From Thiohalomonas denitrificans (GTDB lineage Bacteria > Pseudomonadota > Gammaproteobacteria > Thiohalomonadales > Thiohalomonadaceae), in the NCBI RefSeq assembly GCF_900102855.1, contig NZ_FMWD01000013.1, positions 1-59,708 of the forward strand: DNA of 59,708 bases. The letters are read 5' to 3'. The position numbers were made by a program, and so were the translations under genes. The notes under the pieces were generated by a model that worked only from the letters and a program-made list of their open reading frames with translations, made no database searches and was not told the DNA's origin. Each line of letters opens with the position of its first letter. Position 1 is the first letter of the stretch. Positions 27,788-37,131 of this stretch are shown one piece after another.

Positions 27788-28147
27788 TCAGGACCTGACC
27801 CGGACTCCCTCGAATGCCTCCCGCATGAAGGGCGGCAGTGCAAAGGCGGCCCTGTGAATATCGGCGCTGTAATAAGCAGTTGGAAATGCCTTTTTGCGGG
27901 CATCCACTTCCCGGAATTCGTCCATCACCGCGCCCTTGCCAGCGAGTGTCGCACTCCACCATCCGCTGGGGTAGACAGGCTGGGGAAACTGCAGCGTGCG
28001 TACATCCGGGAAGCCGGCATTTCGCATCGCTCTGTGCATCTCCGTTAGCAGCCGCATGTGAAGCAGCGGTGACTCACTCTGCTGCACGAGAATCCCGTCT
28101 TCTCCCAGGCCCCGTTCAACGAGTCGCTCTATCGTGCGCTCGCCGCT
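27788..28147 (-). pseudogene. Remnant of a second spermidine synthase gene (speE), 3' part
   Basis: From 28147 to 27788 the minus strand encodes the last part of a SpeE-like protein: VQQSESPLLHMRLLTEMH, FPQPVYPSGWWSATLA and FALPPFMREAF match the C-terminus of the intact SpeE at 32952-33818. The frame is closed by a stop (TAG at 28150-28148) upstream, and the catalytic Rossmann half is missing. The two C-termini differ at many positions, so this is an old paralogue or a horizontally acquired copy rather than a recent duplication. No start codon or ribosome binding site of its own is convincing. Confidence 0.8.
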
Positions 28148-28238
28148 CTACGACCTCGATGTGCAGGGTCGGCGCCGGGTCCTCAGTGACGCCGAGTACC
28201 AAGTGTGCCATCGCCGAGATCGAGGCGGCGGTCAATCG

Positions 28239-29576
28239 CTACTGCAACAATGCGGCCACGGCGGGCAGGCAGAGGCAGGCGTCGAGGCCGCCGCCCGGCC
28301 GGTTGTGCAGGCGGACCTCTCCGCCGTGGTCGCATGCGATATTTCGGGCGATCCCCAGGCCGAGTCCGCTGCCGCCGGTGCGGCGGTTGCGTGAAGGTTC
28401 AAGCCGGTAGAACGGCTCGAATACATTCTGCAATTCACTTTCCGGAAGTCCCGGCCCGTCGTCACTGACCGTAATGTGGATTTCCTCCGCGTTGTGGGTG
28501 GCAAACAGCCGTGCCTGTCCTCCGTAGCGGGCCGCGTTATCGATCAAATTACCCAGACAGCGCTTGATGGCCAGCGGACGGGCCAGGATCTGTGCGACCT
28601 CGCACTGCTCCAGACTGACTGAGTGGCCAAGTTCCTCGGCCTCGGCGCACAAGGTATCGAGCAGGGCCGGCAGGTGGATGAGCCGGGGTGTTTCGTTGTC
28701 CTGGGCGCTGTGCATGAAATCGATGGTGGCCAGGATCATCGATTCTATCTCCTCGAGGTCGTGCTGGGTGCGCTGACGAAGTTCCGGGTCGGCGATCGAT
28801 TCGCTGCGCAGGCGCAGGCGGGTGATGGGAGTCTTGAGATCGTGCGAGATGGCGGCAAGGATGCGGGTGCGCTCTCTGATCGATTTTTGGAGCTCATGCT
28901 GCATGCGGTTGAAGGCGTGCGTGGCGTGGACCACTTCCAGTGCACCCCGCTCGGGCAGGGGCGGCTGGTTGAGGTCGCGGCCAAGACGGGTGGCGGCGCG
29001 CGAGAGGGTGGTCAGGGGGCGGGTCAGGCTGTGTACGGCGAGCAGGGAGAAGACGACCACGCTGAGAACCAGGATGCCCAGCATGCTCAATACGCGACGT
29101 GGCCAACCGACCAATTCAAGCGGGATGCGGTGGGAGAAACTGACATAGCCGCCGTCGTTGAGCGCCACGGTCACATCGAGCAGCACTTCGTACAGATCGG
29201 ATTCGGTATGGATCCAGAAGCGCCGGCCGGCATCCAGTTGATTGGCCAGCGTGGCGTTGAGGGTGCTCGGGTGCATGCCCGTGGCCTCGGTATGGGAACT
29301 GGTGGGAATGTATGAGCCCGTGCGCAGTGCAATGCTGCGATAGGGCCGTTCGAGTACTAACAGCAGGTGCTGGCGTTGGTTTGGCGACAACTGGTCGAGC
29401 AGTTGTACGCTATCGGCGATCTCCCGCATGAAAGTAAAACCGTTGACCTGTTTCATCAATTCGAAGCGTTCATGGGAGAGCAGGTAGAGGCTGAACAGGA
29501 TGGTGCCCAGAAGGGTGCCGATTAAGACCAATACCAAACGGGCGAACAGGGCCCGCGGCCACAGCCGTAACTTCAC
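28239..29576 (-). CDS. EnvZ-like sensor histidine kinase
   Basis: From GTG 29576, which overlaps the response-regulator stop (GTGA), a 445-residue kinase: first helix ALFARLVLVLIGTLLGTIL, a periplasmic domain of about 140 residues, second helix VLSMLGILVLSVVVFSLLAV, HAMP, H-box AAISHDLKTPITRLRL, N-box GNLIDNAARYGG, G1 DDGPGLP and G2 GGSGLGLGIA. It phosphorylates the partner regulator in response to an unknown periplasmic signal. The divergent gene is a TonB receptor with a Spy-like partner, so a metal or envelope-stress signal is plausible. Confidence 0.9.
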   Translation of the reverse strand: MKLRLWPRALFARLVLVLIGTLLGTILFSLYLLSHERFELMKQVNGFTFMREIADSVQLLDQLSPNQRQHLLLVLERPYRSIALRTGSYIPTSSHTEATGMHPSTLNATLANQLDAGRRFWIHTESDLYEVLLDVTVALNDGGYVSFSHRIPLELVGWPRRVLSMLGILVLSVVVFSLLAVHSLTRPLTTLSRAATRLGRDLNQPPLPERGALEVVHATHAFNRMQHELQKSIRERTRILAAISHDLKTPITRLRLRSESIADPELRQRTQHDLEEIESMILATIDFMHSAQDNETPRLIHLPALLDTLCAEAEELGHSVSLEQCEVAQILARPLAIKRCLGNLIDNAARYGGQARLFATHNAEEIHITVSDDGPGLPESELQNVFEPFYRLEPSRNRRTGGSGLGLGIARNIACDHGGEVRLHNRPGGGLDACLCLPAVAALLQ

Positions 29577-30316
29577 TCGTGGGTGACCTCGGCGGCCAGG
29601 ATGTAACCGATACCCCAAACCGTCTTCAGCAGGCGCGGGCTGCGTGCATCGTCACCCAATCTGCGGCGCAGGCGGCTGATGGTCATGTCAATACCGCGAT
29701 CGTAAGGCAGACCTTCGCGGGCGCGCAGCAACTCGATGATCTGGTCCCGAGAGAGTACTCGCAGCGGGTGTTCGAGAAATACGCCCAACAACCGGTATTC
29801 TGCCCCGGTCAGCGGCGTTACCAGGCCGTTGGCCGATTCCAGGTGGCGGCCGGTGTTGTCCAGTGTCCATAGATCGAAACGAATGCGGCCCGCCCGCGCA
29901 GCCGGGCACTCTTCGGGCGGCAAGGCACGCACCCGGCGTAGCACGCCCTTGATGCGTGCGAGCAGTTCGCGTGGCTCGAAGGGTTTGGCCAGGTAGTCGT
30001 CGGCGCCCATCTCCAGACCGAGGATTCGGTCGGCCGCATCACCGCGTGCAGTGAGAATGATCACCGGGAAGTCGCCAGCTCCGATATAGGTATTGTTGCC
30101 ACGCAGATTGCGGCAGATACTCAAGCCGTCCTCGTCGGGCAGCATCAGATCGAGGGTCAGCAGATCGATGCGAGTCTTGCGCAAAACTTGGCGCATGGCG
30201 TGGGCGTCCGCGGCCACGCTCGTGCGGTAGCCATTGCGCGAAAGATAGTCGCTCAGCAGTTGGCGGACCTCCGCATCGTCATCGACGACCAGGATATGAT
30301 CGACTTGTTCCGCCAA
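29573..30316 (-). CDS. OmpR-family response regulator
   Basis: The receiver domain (HILVVDDDAEVRQLL, phospho-acceptor in LLTLDLMLPDEDG, ADDYLAKPF) is followed by an OmpR winged helix (LTGAEYRLLGVFLEHPLRVLSRDQI, YDRGIDMTISRLRRRLGDD). TTG 30316 is the better start: GGAGGAGGG lies a few bases upstream, while the more upstream GTG 30331 would put that site inside the coding region. The pair is co-transcribed with the kinase. Confidence 0.9.
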   Translation of the reverse strand: MAEQVDHILVVDDDAEVRQLLSDYLSRNGYRTSVAADAHAMRQVLRKTRIDLLTLDLMLPDEDGLSICRNLRGNNTYIGAGDFPVIILTARGDAADRILGLEMGADDYLAKPFEPRELLARIKGVLRRVRALPPEECPAARAGRIRFDLWTLDNTGRHLESANGLVTPLTGAEYRLLGVFLEHPLRVLSRDQIIELLRAREGLPYDRGIDMTISRLRRRLGDDARSPRLLKTVWGIGYILAAEVTHE

Positions 30317-30362
30317 ATTTCCCTCCTCCACACAGCTGCCGCAAGCACGTTATCAATCAATT

Positions 30363-30413
30363 TGTAACAAAAACTAACAATCACCCACTTGGTGAAAAAT
30401 TGTTACCAAAAAC
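30363..30413. promoter_or_regulatory. Candidate regulator-binding direct repeats
   Basis: TGTAACAAAAAC (30363-30374) and TGTTACCAAAAAC (30401-30413) are near-identical direct repeats in the AT-rich region between the response regulator and the divergent TonB receptor. OmpR-family regulators bind direct repeats. Assignment is inference. Confidence 0.4.
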
Positions 30414-30581
30414 CGTTTGAGTTTGTTTTGTTGCATCAGGATTATATCGCGTCCCTAGTGACCACATAACTTTTTTGGCTGTGTTATTTGCCGGGTTGTT
30501 GCGGCATTTGGCCGGAAAATATAGTCATTCTGATAAATGGCAGGAAATAAATATTCGGGGGAATTGGCCGGGGATAGTGGA

Positions 30582-32468
30582 ATGAAAAAAACAAACGCGA
30601 GAAAAATTATCACGCATGCCGTTTTACTTGCCCTCTGGGACGTGGTACAGGCGCAGGAAGAGGTGGCCGAGGCGCCGAACATTATGGTGACCGCCACCCG
30701 CACCGAGCAGGCGGTGGAGGATGTCAACGCCTCGGTCGAGGTGATCGATCGCGCGCAGATAGAATCGTTTTCCGGCGACAGCGTTACCGAGATTTTGGAG
30801 TCGGCGACCGGTGTCGATATCGCCGAACGGGGCAACGAGACTCGGGTTTCGCTGCGCGGTATGAATTCCGACCAGACCCTGATCCTGGTCGATGGACTGC
30901 GCCGTACCGACAAGGCGTCGGGGAGTGTGATCACCAATATCCAGGTCGAGGATATCGAGCGCATCGAGATCGTGCGCGGGCCAATGTCGGCCCTCTACGG
31001 CTCCGATGCAATGGGTGGGGTGATCAATATCATCACAGCCAAACCGGAGGCAGGTACCCGCTACGGCTTCGACCTCACCCTGGGAGCGACCGACGACAAC
31101 CAGCGCGAAACTGCGATCCTCGGTGGCTATCTAAACTGGAACACCGGCAGGGCCGGCCACCGCCTGAGCTTCGAAGGCAAGAACCGGGGGGACTACCGCA
31201 CGGACGAGGACAACCCTGATACCGACCAGCGTGAGGAGGAGCGCCAGAGTGTCGCCTACCGCGGTCGCTATGCCCTGAATGACTCGGACGAGGTGCACTG
31301 GGGTATCGAGTATGCCGAGCAGGATGACGAAGGAGTCGGGCTCGACACCCGGGGTAATCCGGTCGATATGATTGAGACTGAGGAGCGCCACCACCTTTCG
31401 CTCGGCTATGAGGCGCTGGTCGCTGAGGGGGTCGCCGCACTGGACTTCGGGCATGGTGTTTCCGACTCTACCTCAGATAAGGGAACCTCGAACCCCGATG
31501 ACACCACCTCCACCAAGGATGAGGTGCAGTTACAGTACACTTTCTGGCCGACCAGCGCCCATACAACCAATGTGGGTTACGGCTTTGTCGGTGAAGAGTT
31601 CGATTCGACAGCGATTGCGGGTAGCGAAGATCGCGAGGTCAACAGCGCCTTTTTTCAGGACCAGTGGGCGATGCTGGAGCAGGTCGATCTGACCGTCGGT
31701 GCCCGCTACGACGACTACAGCGATTTCGGCAATGCCACCAGCCCGAACCTCTCCTTGGCGTGGCGTCCCGGTCCCTGGACTCTGCGGGCCGGTTACGGTG
31801 AGGCGTTCCGTGCGCCGACCATGATGGAACTCTATGCCGACTACTCACTTGCACAAAAAGACCGCATCGGTAATCCCGATCTTGACGCCGAGACCTCGCG
31901 CACGGTGGAGGCGGCGCTGGCCCGCCGCTTTGGCCGGGGTAATATCGAGCTGGTGGTCTACCGGACTGAGGTCGACGATCTGATCCAGAAATACTTCGTC
32001 AAGCCGACGCCGCGGCGGATCGAGTCGTTTCAGAACATCGATAGTGCCGAGATTGATGGCATAGAGCTGAGCTGGCGATTCCGCCCGGCTGGGACCTGGC
32101 AGATCAACGGTTCGGTAGAGTATCTCGATGCTGAGGATGCCGATATCGGTGAGCCGCTGGACCATCGGGCCGATCTGACGGCGAAGCTGGATGGCAGTGT
32201 GCGTTTTGGACCGACGACTTACCGCCTGCGTGTCAATCACACCCACGACTATCTGGGCAACGACGGCATCTCAAGTCTGGATTCCTACTATAGCAATTTC
32301 ACCAGCGTCGATTTCCGTCTCGACTACCAGCTATCGCGCCAGCACGGACTCTTCTTCGGCATCGACAACCTGTTTGACGAGACGGTGCCGGATAACATGC
32401 AGGCGGGTGGCGCTCCGTCTGATCCTGGTGCTCGCTACTTCTATACCGGCTATCGCAGTCGCTTCTGA
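30582..32468 (+). CDS. TonB-dependent outer membrane receptor (BtuB/CirA-like)
   Basis: A 628-residue receptor from ATG 30582: signal peptide cut near VVQAQ, TonB box-like segment PNIMVTATRTEQ, plug domain (VTEILESATGVDIAERG, IERIEIVRGPMSALYGSDAMGGVINIIT) and a 22-strand barrel ending in YRSRF. The size and plug resemble the small vitamin B12/siderophore/heme receptor group. Substrate is unknown. The gene lies divergently from a two-component system and 38 bp before a Spy-like gene. There is no strong ribosome binding site, but the start gives the expected leader. Confidence 0.88.
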   Translation: MKKTNARKIITHAVLLALWDVVQAQEEVAEAPNIMVTATRTEQAVEDVNASVEVIDRAQIESFSGDSVTEILESATGVDIAERGNETRVSLRGMNSDQTLILVDGLRRTDKASGSVITNIQVEDIERIEIVRGPMSALYGSDAMGGVINIITAKPEAGTRYGFDLTLGATDDNQRETAILGGYLNWNTGRAGHRLSFEGKNRGDYRTDEDNPDTDQREEERQSVAYRGRYALNDSDEVHWGIEYAEQDDEGVGLDTRGNPVDMIETEERHHLSLGYEALVAEGVAALDFGHGVSDSTSDKGTSNPDDTTSTKDEVQLQYTFWPTSAHTTNVGYGFVGEEFDSTAIAGSEDREVNSAFFQDQWAMLEQVDLTVGARYDDYSDFGNATSPNLSLAWRPGPWTLRAGYGEAFRAPTMMELYADYSLAQKDRIGNPDLDAETSRTVEAALARRFGRGNIELVVYRTEVDDLIQKYFVKPTPRRIESFQNIDSAEIDGIELSWRFRPAGTWQINGSVEYLDAEDADIGEPLDHRADLTAKLDGSVRFGPTTYRLRVNHTHDYLGNDGISSLDSYYSNFTSVDFRLDYQLSRQHGLFFGIDNLFDETVPDNMQAGGAPSDPGARYFYTGYRSRF

Positions 32469-32506
32469 CAATCAGACAGTATCTAACAACACGAAAGGAG
32501 ATATTT

Positions 32507-32947
32507 ATGAACAAAAGACTTTGGACAGTGGCGGCGGTTGTTGCCGGCGGTGTGTGGTTCGGCGCAAGTGCCTGGGCGATGGGGCCGAACGAGACCTGCC
32601 CGACCGGCCCGGGTGGCGGAACGCAACCGCCGATGATGACGCTCATGAACCTGGATGCGGAGTTGCAACTCAGTGAGGCGCAGCGGGGCGCATGGGATGA
32701 GTTTGTCACGACGGTCAACGCTCGTCGTTCGGAGATGATGGGCTTCATGATGGCACAGCGCAACGCGGGCGCGAGCAGCGGGCCGGCCTACGATAACCTG
32801 CGCAACAATGCCCAGCGGATGGAGAAGCGTATGACCATGATGCGCACCATGGCTGATGCGCTGGAGCAGCTCTATGCCAAGCTGACACCCGAGCAGCAGG
32901 CGGTTATCGATCGTACCATCGCCGGTCATGAAGGGCACGGCGGCTGA
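32507..32947 (+). CDS. Spy/CpxP-like periplasmic LTxxQ protein
   Basis: 146 residues with a signal peptide (cut after AWA) and a mature part rich in methionine (MMTLMN, MMGFMM, MTMMRTM) ending LYAKLTPEQQAVID, the LTxxQ repeat of Spy/CpxP chaperones and metal-stress proteins. It follows the TonB receptor by 38 bp with AAAGGAGA before the start, so they are likely one operon. Methionine richness would allow copper binding, but this is inference. Confidence 0.8.
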   Translation: MNKRLWTVAAVVAGGVWFGASAWAMGPNETCPTGPGGGTQPPMMTLMNLDAELQLSEAQRGAWDEFVTTVNARRSEMMGFMMAQRNAGASSGPAYDNLRNNAQRMEKRMTMMRTMADALEQLYAKLTPEQQAVIDRTIAGHEGHGG

Positions 32948-32951
32948 GCGC

Positions 32952-33818
32952 CTACGTCTGGAGGTTGGCGAAGGCCTCCTTCATGAACGGCGGCAGGGCC
33001 AGCGCCCCCTGGTGCACCTCGGGGCTGTAGTAGCGGGTGGCGAAGGGGCGGTTGGCGGCGTCGGCCTCGCGGAAGCCTTCGATGGGGCCGTCCTTGCGCG
33101 CCAGGGTCGCGCTCCACCAGCCCGAGGGGTAGACCGGCTGGGGAAAGTGCAGGGTGTGGCTGTCGGCAAAGCCCGCCTTGCGCATGTAGCGGTGTATCTC
33201 GCCTAGCAGGCGCATGTGGTACAGGGGGGATTCGCTCTGCTGGACCAGCAGGCCGTGTTCGCCCAGGGCGGCATGGCAGTCGCCGTAGAAGGGTTCGCCG
33301 AACAGCCCCTCGGCCGGGCCAATGGGGTCAGTCGAATCGACGATGATCACGTCATAGCTCCCCGGTGCGGCCTCCTTGACCCAGCGAATGCCATCGGCGA
33401 AGTGCAGCTCGGCCCGCGGGTCGTCGTTGGACTCACACAATTCCGGAAAGTATTTCTCGGCGGCACGGGTGACGCCCTCGTCGATATCCACCTGCAGTGC
33501 TCGTTCGACTTCCGAATGACGCAGAACTTCCCGGAGCGTTCCGCAATCACCTCCCCCGATAATCAGGACCCGTTTTGGGGCCGGATGGGTGTAAAGTGCG
33601 GGATGGCTCATCATCTCGTGATAAAGGAAATTGTCGCGGCTGGTGAGCATTACGAAACCGTCGATAACCATGAGGTTGCCGAACTTTTCCGTCTCGTAGA
33701 CTTCAATCTTCTGAAAAGCTGTCTGCTCTTCGTGGAGTCTGCTTTTGACCTTCAACGAAAAAGCGCTACCGTGCTCCTCGCAGGGCTCGCTCCACCAGTT
33801 GCCTTCCAGTCGGTTCAT
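32952..33818 (-). CDS. speE: Spermidine synthase (polyamine aminopropyltransferase)
   Basis: 288 residues from ATG 33818. N-terminal beta domain (QTAFQKIEVYETEKFGNLMVIDG), the MTase-like IIGGGDCGTLREVLRH and acidic residues for dcSAM (QVDIDEGV, FADGIRW), catalytic VDSTDPIGPAEGLF, and the conserved C-terminus QQSESPL..FPQPVYPSGWWSATLA. It transfers an aminopropyl group from decarboxylated SAM to putrescine. speD is not in the window. It is divergent from speA. Confidence 0.95.
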   Translation of the reverse strand: MNRLEGNWWSEPCEEHGSAFSLKVKSRLHEEQTAFQKIEVYETEKFGNLMVIDGFVMLTSRDNFLYHEMMSHPALYTHPAPKRVLIIGGGDCGTLREVLRHSEVERALQVDIDEGVTRAAEKYFPELCESNDDPRAELHFADGIRWVKEAAPGSYDVIIVDSTDPIGPAEGLFGEPFYGDCHAALGEHGLLVQQSESPLYHMRLLGEIHRYMRKAGFADSHTLHFPQPVYPSGWWSATLARKDGPIEGFREADAANRPFATRYYSPEVHQGALALPPFMKEAFANLQT

Positions 33819-33890
33819 GACGCATTCTCCGGTACGTTTCGGGGGCGGATGGAAGATACCGGATCGCTCCCGAAGGGGCCAGTCTGACGA

Positions 33891-34086
33891 CCAGTGGCGA
33901 GTAGCGAGTGGCGAGTGGCTAGTGGCTAGGAGCGTTAGGGTGACGCAGGCCGACATGTGGCGGCAATAGAGAGTATGGAACCTATTCTCGAGGATGCCCG
34001 AGCTGGATGGGCCGGTCTATTCGGATAGGCTCTTGGTGGAGAAGTAACCTCACCACTCGCCACTCGCCACTCATCACTAGCCACTG
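33891..34086. repeat. GAGTGGC heptamer repeats as inverted pair
   Basis: Heptamer units of the type GAGTGGC/GAGTAGC/TAGTGGC run at about 33891-33930, and the complementary CACTCGC/CACTAGC units at about 34050-34086, on both sides of a 120-bp spacer between divergent speE and speA. Both promoters must lie here. Confidence 0.75.
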
Positions 34087-34133
34087 TGCTTTCATCTCTT
34101 TACGATTACCGCAACGCGCAACGGGCAGCTCTA

Positions 34134-36017
34134 ATGAACTGGACCATCCAACAGGCACGTACCGGCTACAACATCGCTCACTGGGGTGATGGCTATTTCG
34201 ATATCAGTGACCGCGGTCATATCAGTGTCCATCCGGAGCGTGATCCGGGCCGGGGCATCGATTTTCATGAGCTGGCCAAGGGATTGTCCGCGGCCGGACT
34301 CACCTTTCCGGTGCTGGTGCGGTTCGCCGGGATCCTGCACGACCGGGTGCGCACGCTGGTTGGCGCCTTTGCTAGCGCGATGGAGGAGGACGGCTTTCAG
34401 GGTGGCTATACCGCAGTCTATCCCATCAAGGTGAACCAGCAGCGGGCGGTCATCGAGGAGATCCTGCATGCGGGAGACGGGCAGGTCGGGCTGGAGGCGG
34501 GCAGCAAGCCGGAGTTGATGGCGGTGCTGGCCATGGCGCCCCGGGACGGCACGATCATCTGCAACGGCTACAAGGATCGCGAATACATCCGGCTGGCATT
34601 GATCGGCAAGGCCCTTGGTCACCGTCTGCATATCGTCATCGAAAAGCTCTCCGAGCTGCGACTGATCATCGAGGAGTCCCGGGCGCTGGGTATCCAGCCG
34701 CTGCTCGGTGTACGGGTGCGGCTGGCTTCCATCGGCAAGGGCAATTGGCAGAACACCGGCGGCGAAAAGGCCAAGTTCGGACTCTCGTCGCTGCAGGTAC
34801 TGGAGGTGATCTCGCGGCTGCGAGAGGCCGAGCTGCTGGATTCCCTCCGGCTGGTGCACGTTCACCTCGGTTCACAGATCGCCAATATCCGGGATATCCA
34901 CCGCGGTATGCGCGAGGTGGCCCGCTTCTATGCGGAGCTGCGCCGTTACGGCGCGCCAATCGAAAGCGTCGATGTCGGCGGTGGCCTGGGTGTCGATTAC
35001 GAGGGCACCCGTTCCCGCAGTTTCTATTCGATGAATTACAGCATCGAAGAATATGCGCGAGCCATTGTCCGCAATCTGTGGGAGGTCTGTGCCGAACAGC
35101 AGCTGCCGCATCCGGCAATCATCACCGAGTCGGGCCGCGCCATGACCGCGCACCATGCGGTCCTCGTCACCAATGTCATCGATGTGGAGCAGGCCCCGGA
35201 TGGTCCGCCGGGAGCGGCACCGGCCGCCGATGCGCCGATGATTGTGCATGACCTCTGGAATGGCCTTTCGGGACTCGATTCCCGTTCGGCGCTGGAGGTC
35301 TATCATGACGCGGTGCATTGGGTGAGCGAGGCGCAGTCGATGTTTACCCACGGCCTGCTGACCCTGAAACAGCGGGCCGAGGTCGAGCAGCTCTATTTTG
35401 CGATCTGCCGCCGGGTGCTGGATCTGCTCAGTCCCGAGCGCCGTGCCCATCGCGAGGTGATCGACGAACTCCACGAAAAGCTGGCGGACAAGTATTTCTG
35501 CAACTTCTCCCTGTTCCAGTCACTGCCGGATGTGTGGGGAATCGGTCAGGTGTTCCCGGTCATGCCGCTGCACTGGCATGACCGGGAGCCTACCCGTCGC
35601 GGCATTCTCCAGGACCTGACCTGCGATTCGGACGGCCGCATCGACGCCTACGTCGATCGTGAAGGGATCGAAGCCAGCCTGCCGCTGCACGAGGTGAAAA
35701 CCGGAGAGGAGTACCTGCTCGGTTTTTTCCTCGTAGGCGCCTATCAGGAGATCCTGGGGGACATGCACAACCTGTTCGGGGATACCGATTCGGTGAATGT
35801 GGAACAGGACCCGGACGGGGGGTATCGACTGGTTGGTGCCACGCAGGGCGACAGTATCGATGACCTGCTGCGCTACGTAGAGTTTGATCCGGAGGTCCTG
35901 ATGCAGACCTACCGCCGGAAGATTGCCGCTGCCGACCTCAGCGATCAGTATCGCCAGGAGTTTCTCGGCACCCTGGCCGCGGGCCTGCAGGGTTACACCT
36001 ATCTGGAAGAGAAGTGA
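34134..36017 (+). CDS. speA: Biosynthetic arginine decarboxylase
   Basis: 627 residues from ATG 34134, giving the family start NWTIQQARTGYNIAHWGDGYFDI. Contains the PLP lysine segment (YPIKVNQQ), VHLGSQIANIRDI, DVGGGLGVDYEGT and the acidic loop near FSLFQSLPDVWGIGQVFPVMPLH. PLP-dependent conversion of arginine to agmatine, first step of putrescine synthesis, which feeds SpeE. A longer frame is open upstream (to 34086), but the extra residues do not match the family. Confidence 0.93.
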   Translation: MNWTIQQARTGYNIAHWGDGYFDISDRGHISVHPERDPGRGIDFHELAKGLSAAGLTFPVLVRFAGILHDRVRTLVGAFASAMEEDGFQGGYTAVYPIKVNQQRAVIEEILHAGDGQVGLEAGSKPELMAVLAMAPRDGTIICNGYKDREYIRLALIGKALGHRLHIVIEKLSELRLIIEESRALGIQPLLGVRVRLASIGKGNWQNTGGEKAKFGLSSLQVLEVISRLREAELLDSLRLVHVHLGSQIANIRDIHRGMREVARFYAELRRYGAPIESVDVGGGLGVDYEGTRSRSFYSMNYSIEEYARAIVRNLWEVCAEQQLPHPAIITESGRAMTAHHAVLVTNVIDVEQAPDGPPGAAPAADAPMIVHDLWNGLSGLDSRSALEVYHDAVHWVSEAQSMFTHGLLTLKQRAEVEQLYFAICRRVLDLLSPERRAHREVIDELHEKLADKYFCNFSLFQSLPDVWGIGQVFPVMPLHWHDREPTRRGILQDLTCDSDGRIDAYVDREGIEASLPLHEVKTGEEYLLGFFLVGAYQEILGDMHNLFGDTDSVNVEQDPDGGYRLVGATQGDSIDDLLRYVEFDPEVLMQTYRRKIAAADLSDQYRQEFLGTLAAGLQGYTYLEEK

Positions 36018-36290
36018 TGCCGCCCCGCCTGTAGGTCGGCCTTTAGGCCGTCATCGGTTCGATGGGGTTCGCGGGGCTCACCCCATCCTGCGAAGATCGA
36101 AACCTCGGCCCCGGAGGAGGCGTGTCTAACCACCCCGCCGGAACTGGAAAGCCGGGCAGGAACCGTTGCACCTGTTGGCCTCGGCCCGGGGACCGTAGGA
36201 TGGGGTGAGCCTGCGAACCCCATCATGAGCGGGATACCGTTGCACCTGCTGGCATTTCGACGGTCCAAACCCCCGACCTGCAAAGGTCGG
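36018..36290. repeat. Intergenic P1-type repeat block
   Basis: 36056-36094 matches the right half and 36193-36227 the left half of the P1 palindrome, with a diverged P2-like piece between (GGAGGAGGCGTGTC). The order is inverted relative to the 25.6-26.3 kb array. No gene. Confidence 0.7.
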
Positions 36291-36974
36291 CTATCGCCTC
36301 AACAGCCGCCACCAGCGCCAGACATTCAGCAGGCCGGCCAGCGAGGCGGCGAGGTAGGTGAAGGCCGCTGCGCGCAGCACCCGACGCACAGAGCGCTGGT
36401 CCTTCCCCTGGAGGTACTTGCCCCGCTCGAGGATTGGCATGGCCTTGCCGAAGCTTGCGTCCCACTCCAGCGGCAGGGTTGCCAGGTGGACCACTGCGGC
36501 ACTACCAAGGCTCGCCATGGCGAGTCCAAACAGCAGCAGGCCGCTGGCCGGGACCCGGGTCAACGCCGTAACTACCGGGACCACCATGAGGGCTGCGGCA
36601 CCGCCGCGCTGTGCGGTGTGGGCCAGCTTGACGAGGCGGTTTCGGGTGGCAAACAGGGACTCTCCCCGATAGTGCTGGATGGCGTGTCCCACCTCGTGGG
36701 CGGCCACGGCGACCGCGGTCAGGCTGCGCCCGTTGTAGATCCCGGGAGTCAATCGGACGGTCCGGGTCTCGGGGTCGTAATGATCGCCCTGATCGGTAGT
36801 GTCCAGGCGAATGCCGGTCAGTTCAAACCGGTCGATGAGGTGCTGCGCCAGCTCTCCGCCCGTCCCGGACAGGTCTGGCCGTTCCCCGCTGTATCGTTTG
36901 AAGATGTAACGCACCCAAAGCTGTGGGCCGAACAGAAGCCCCAGCAGCAGCAAGACAAACAGCGCAATATGCAT
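36291..36974 (-). CDS. YugP-like zinc metallopeptidase
   Basis: 227 residues, Zn_peptidase_2 family: N-terminal membrane helix, zinc motif HEVGHAIQH, and two further helices (AALMVVPVVTAL, LLLFGLAMASLGSAAVV). A membrane-bound neutral peptidase of unknown substrate. ATG 36974. Single gene. Confidence 0.85.
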   Translation of the reverse strand: MHIALFVLLLLGLLFGPQLWVRYIFKRYSGERPDLSGTGGELAQHLIDRFELTGIRLDTTDQGDHYDPETRTVRLTPGIYNGRSLTAVAVAAHEVGHAIQHYRGESLFATRNRLVKLAHTAQRGGAAALMVVPVVTALTRVPASGLLLFGLAMASLGSAAVVHLATLPLEWDASFGKAMPILERGKYLQGKDQRSVRRVLRAAAFTYLAASLAGLLNVWRWWRLLRR

Positions 36975-37131
36975 TGAGATGAATCCGTCGAGCAGTCAGC
37001 CCGCACCATTCATGGTGAACCCTTCGGTGTCGTTCTGCCAGGCCCGCCATCCGCAAGCCCGTCTGCGGGCACGGGCGCCCTTGAAAGTCCCGGTGTTTAC
37101 TACTTTGGACACAGCGTACGGTTTCCGTTCG

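Noticed and set aside
28148-28238. Small gene MAHLVLGVTEDPAP on the minus strand
   Set aside because: A 31-codon frame between the kinase and the speE relic; no ribosome binding site or family support.
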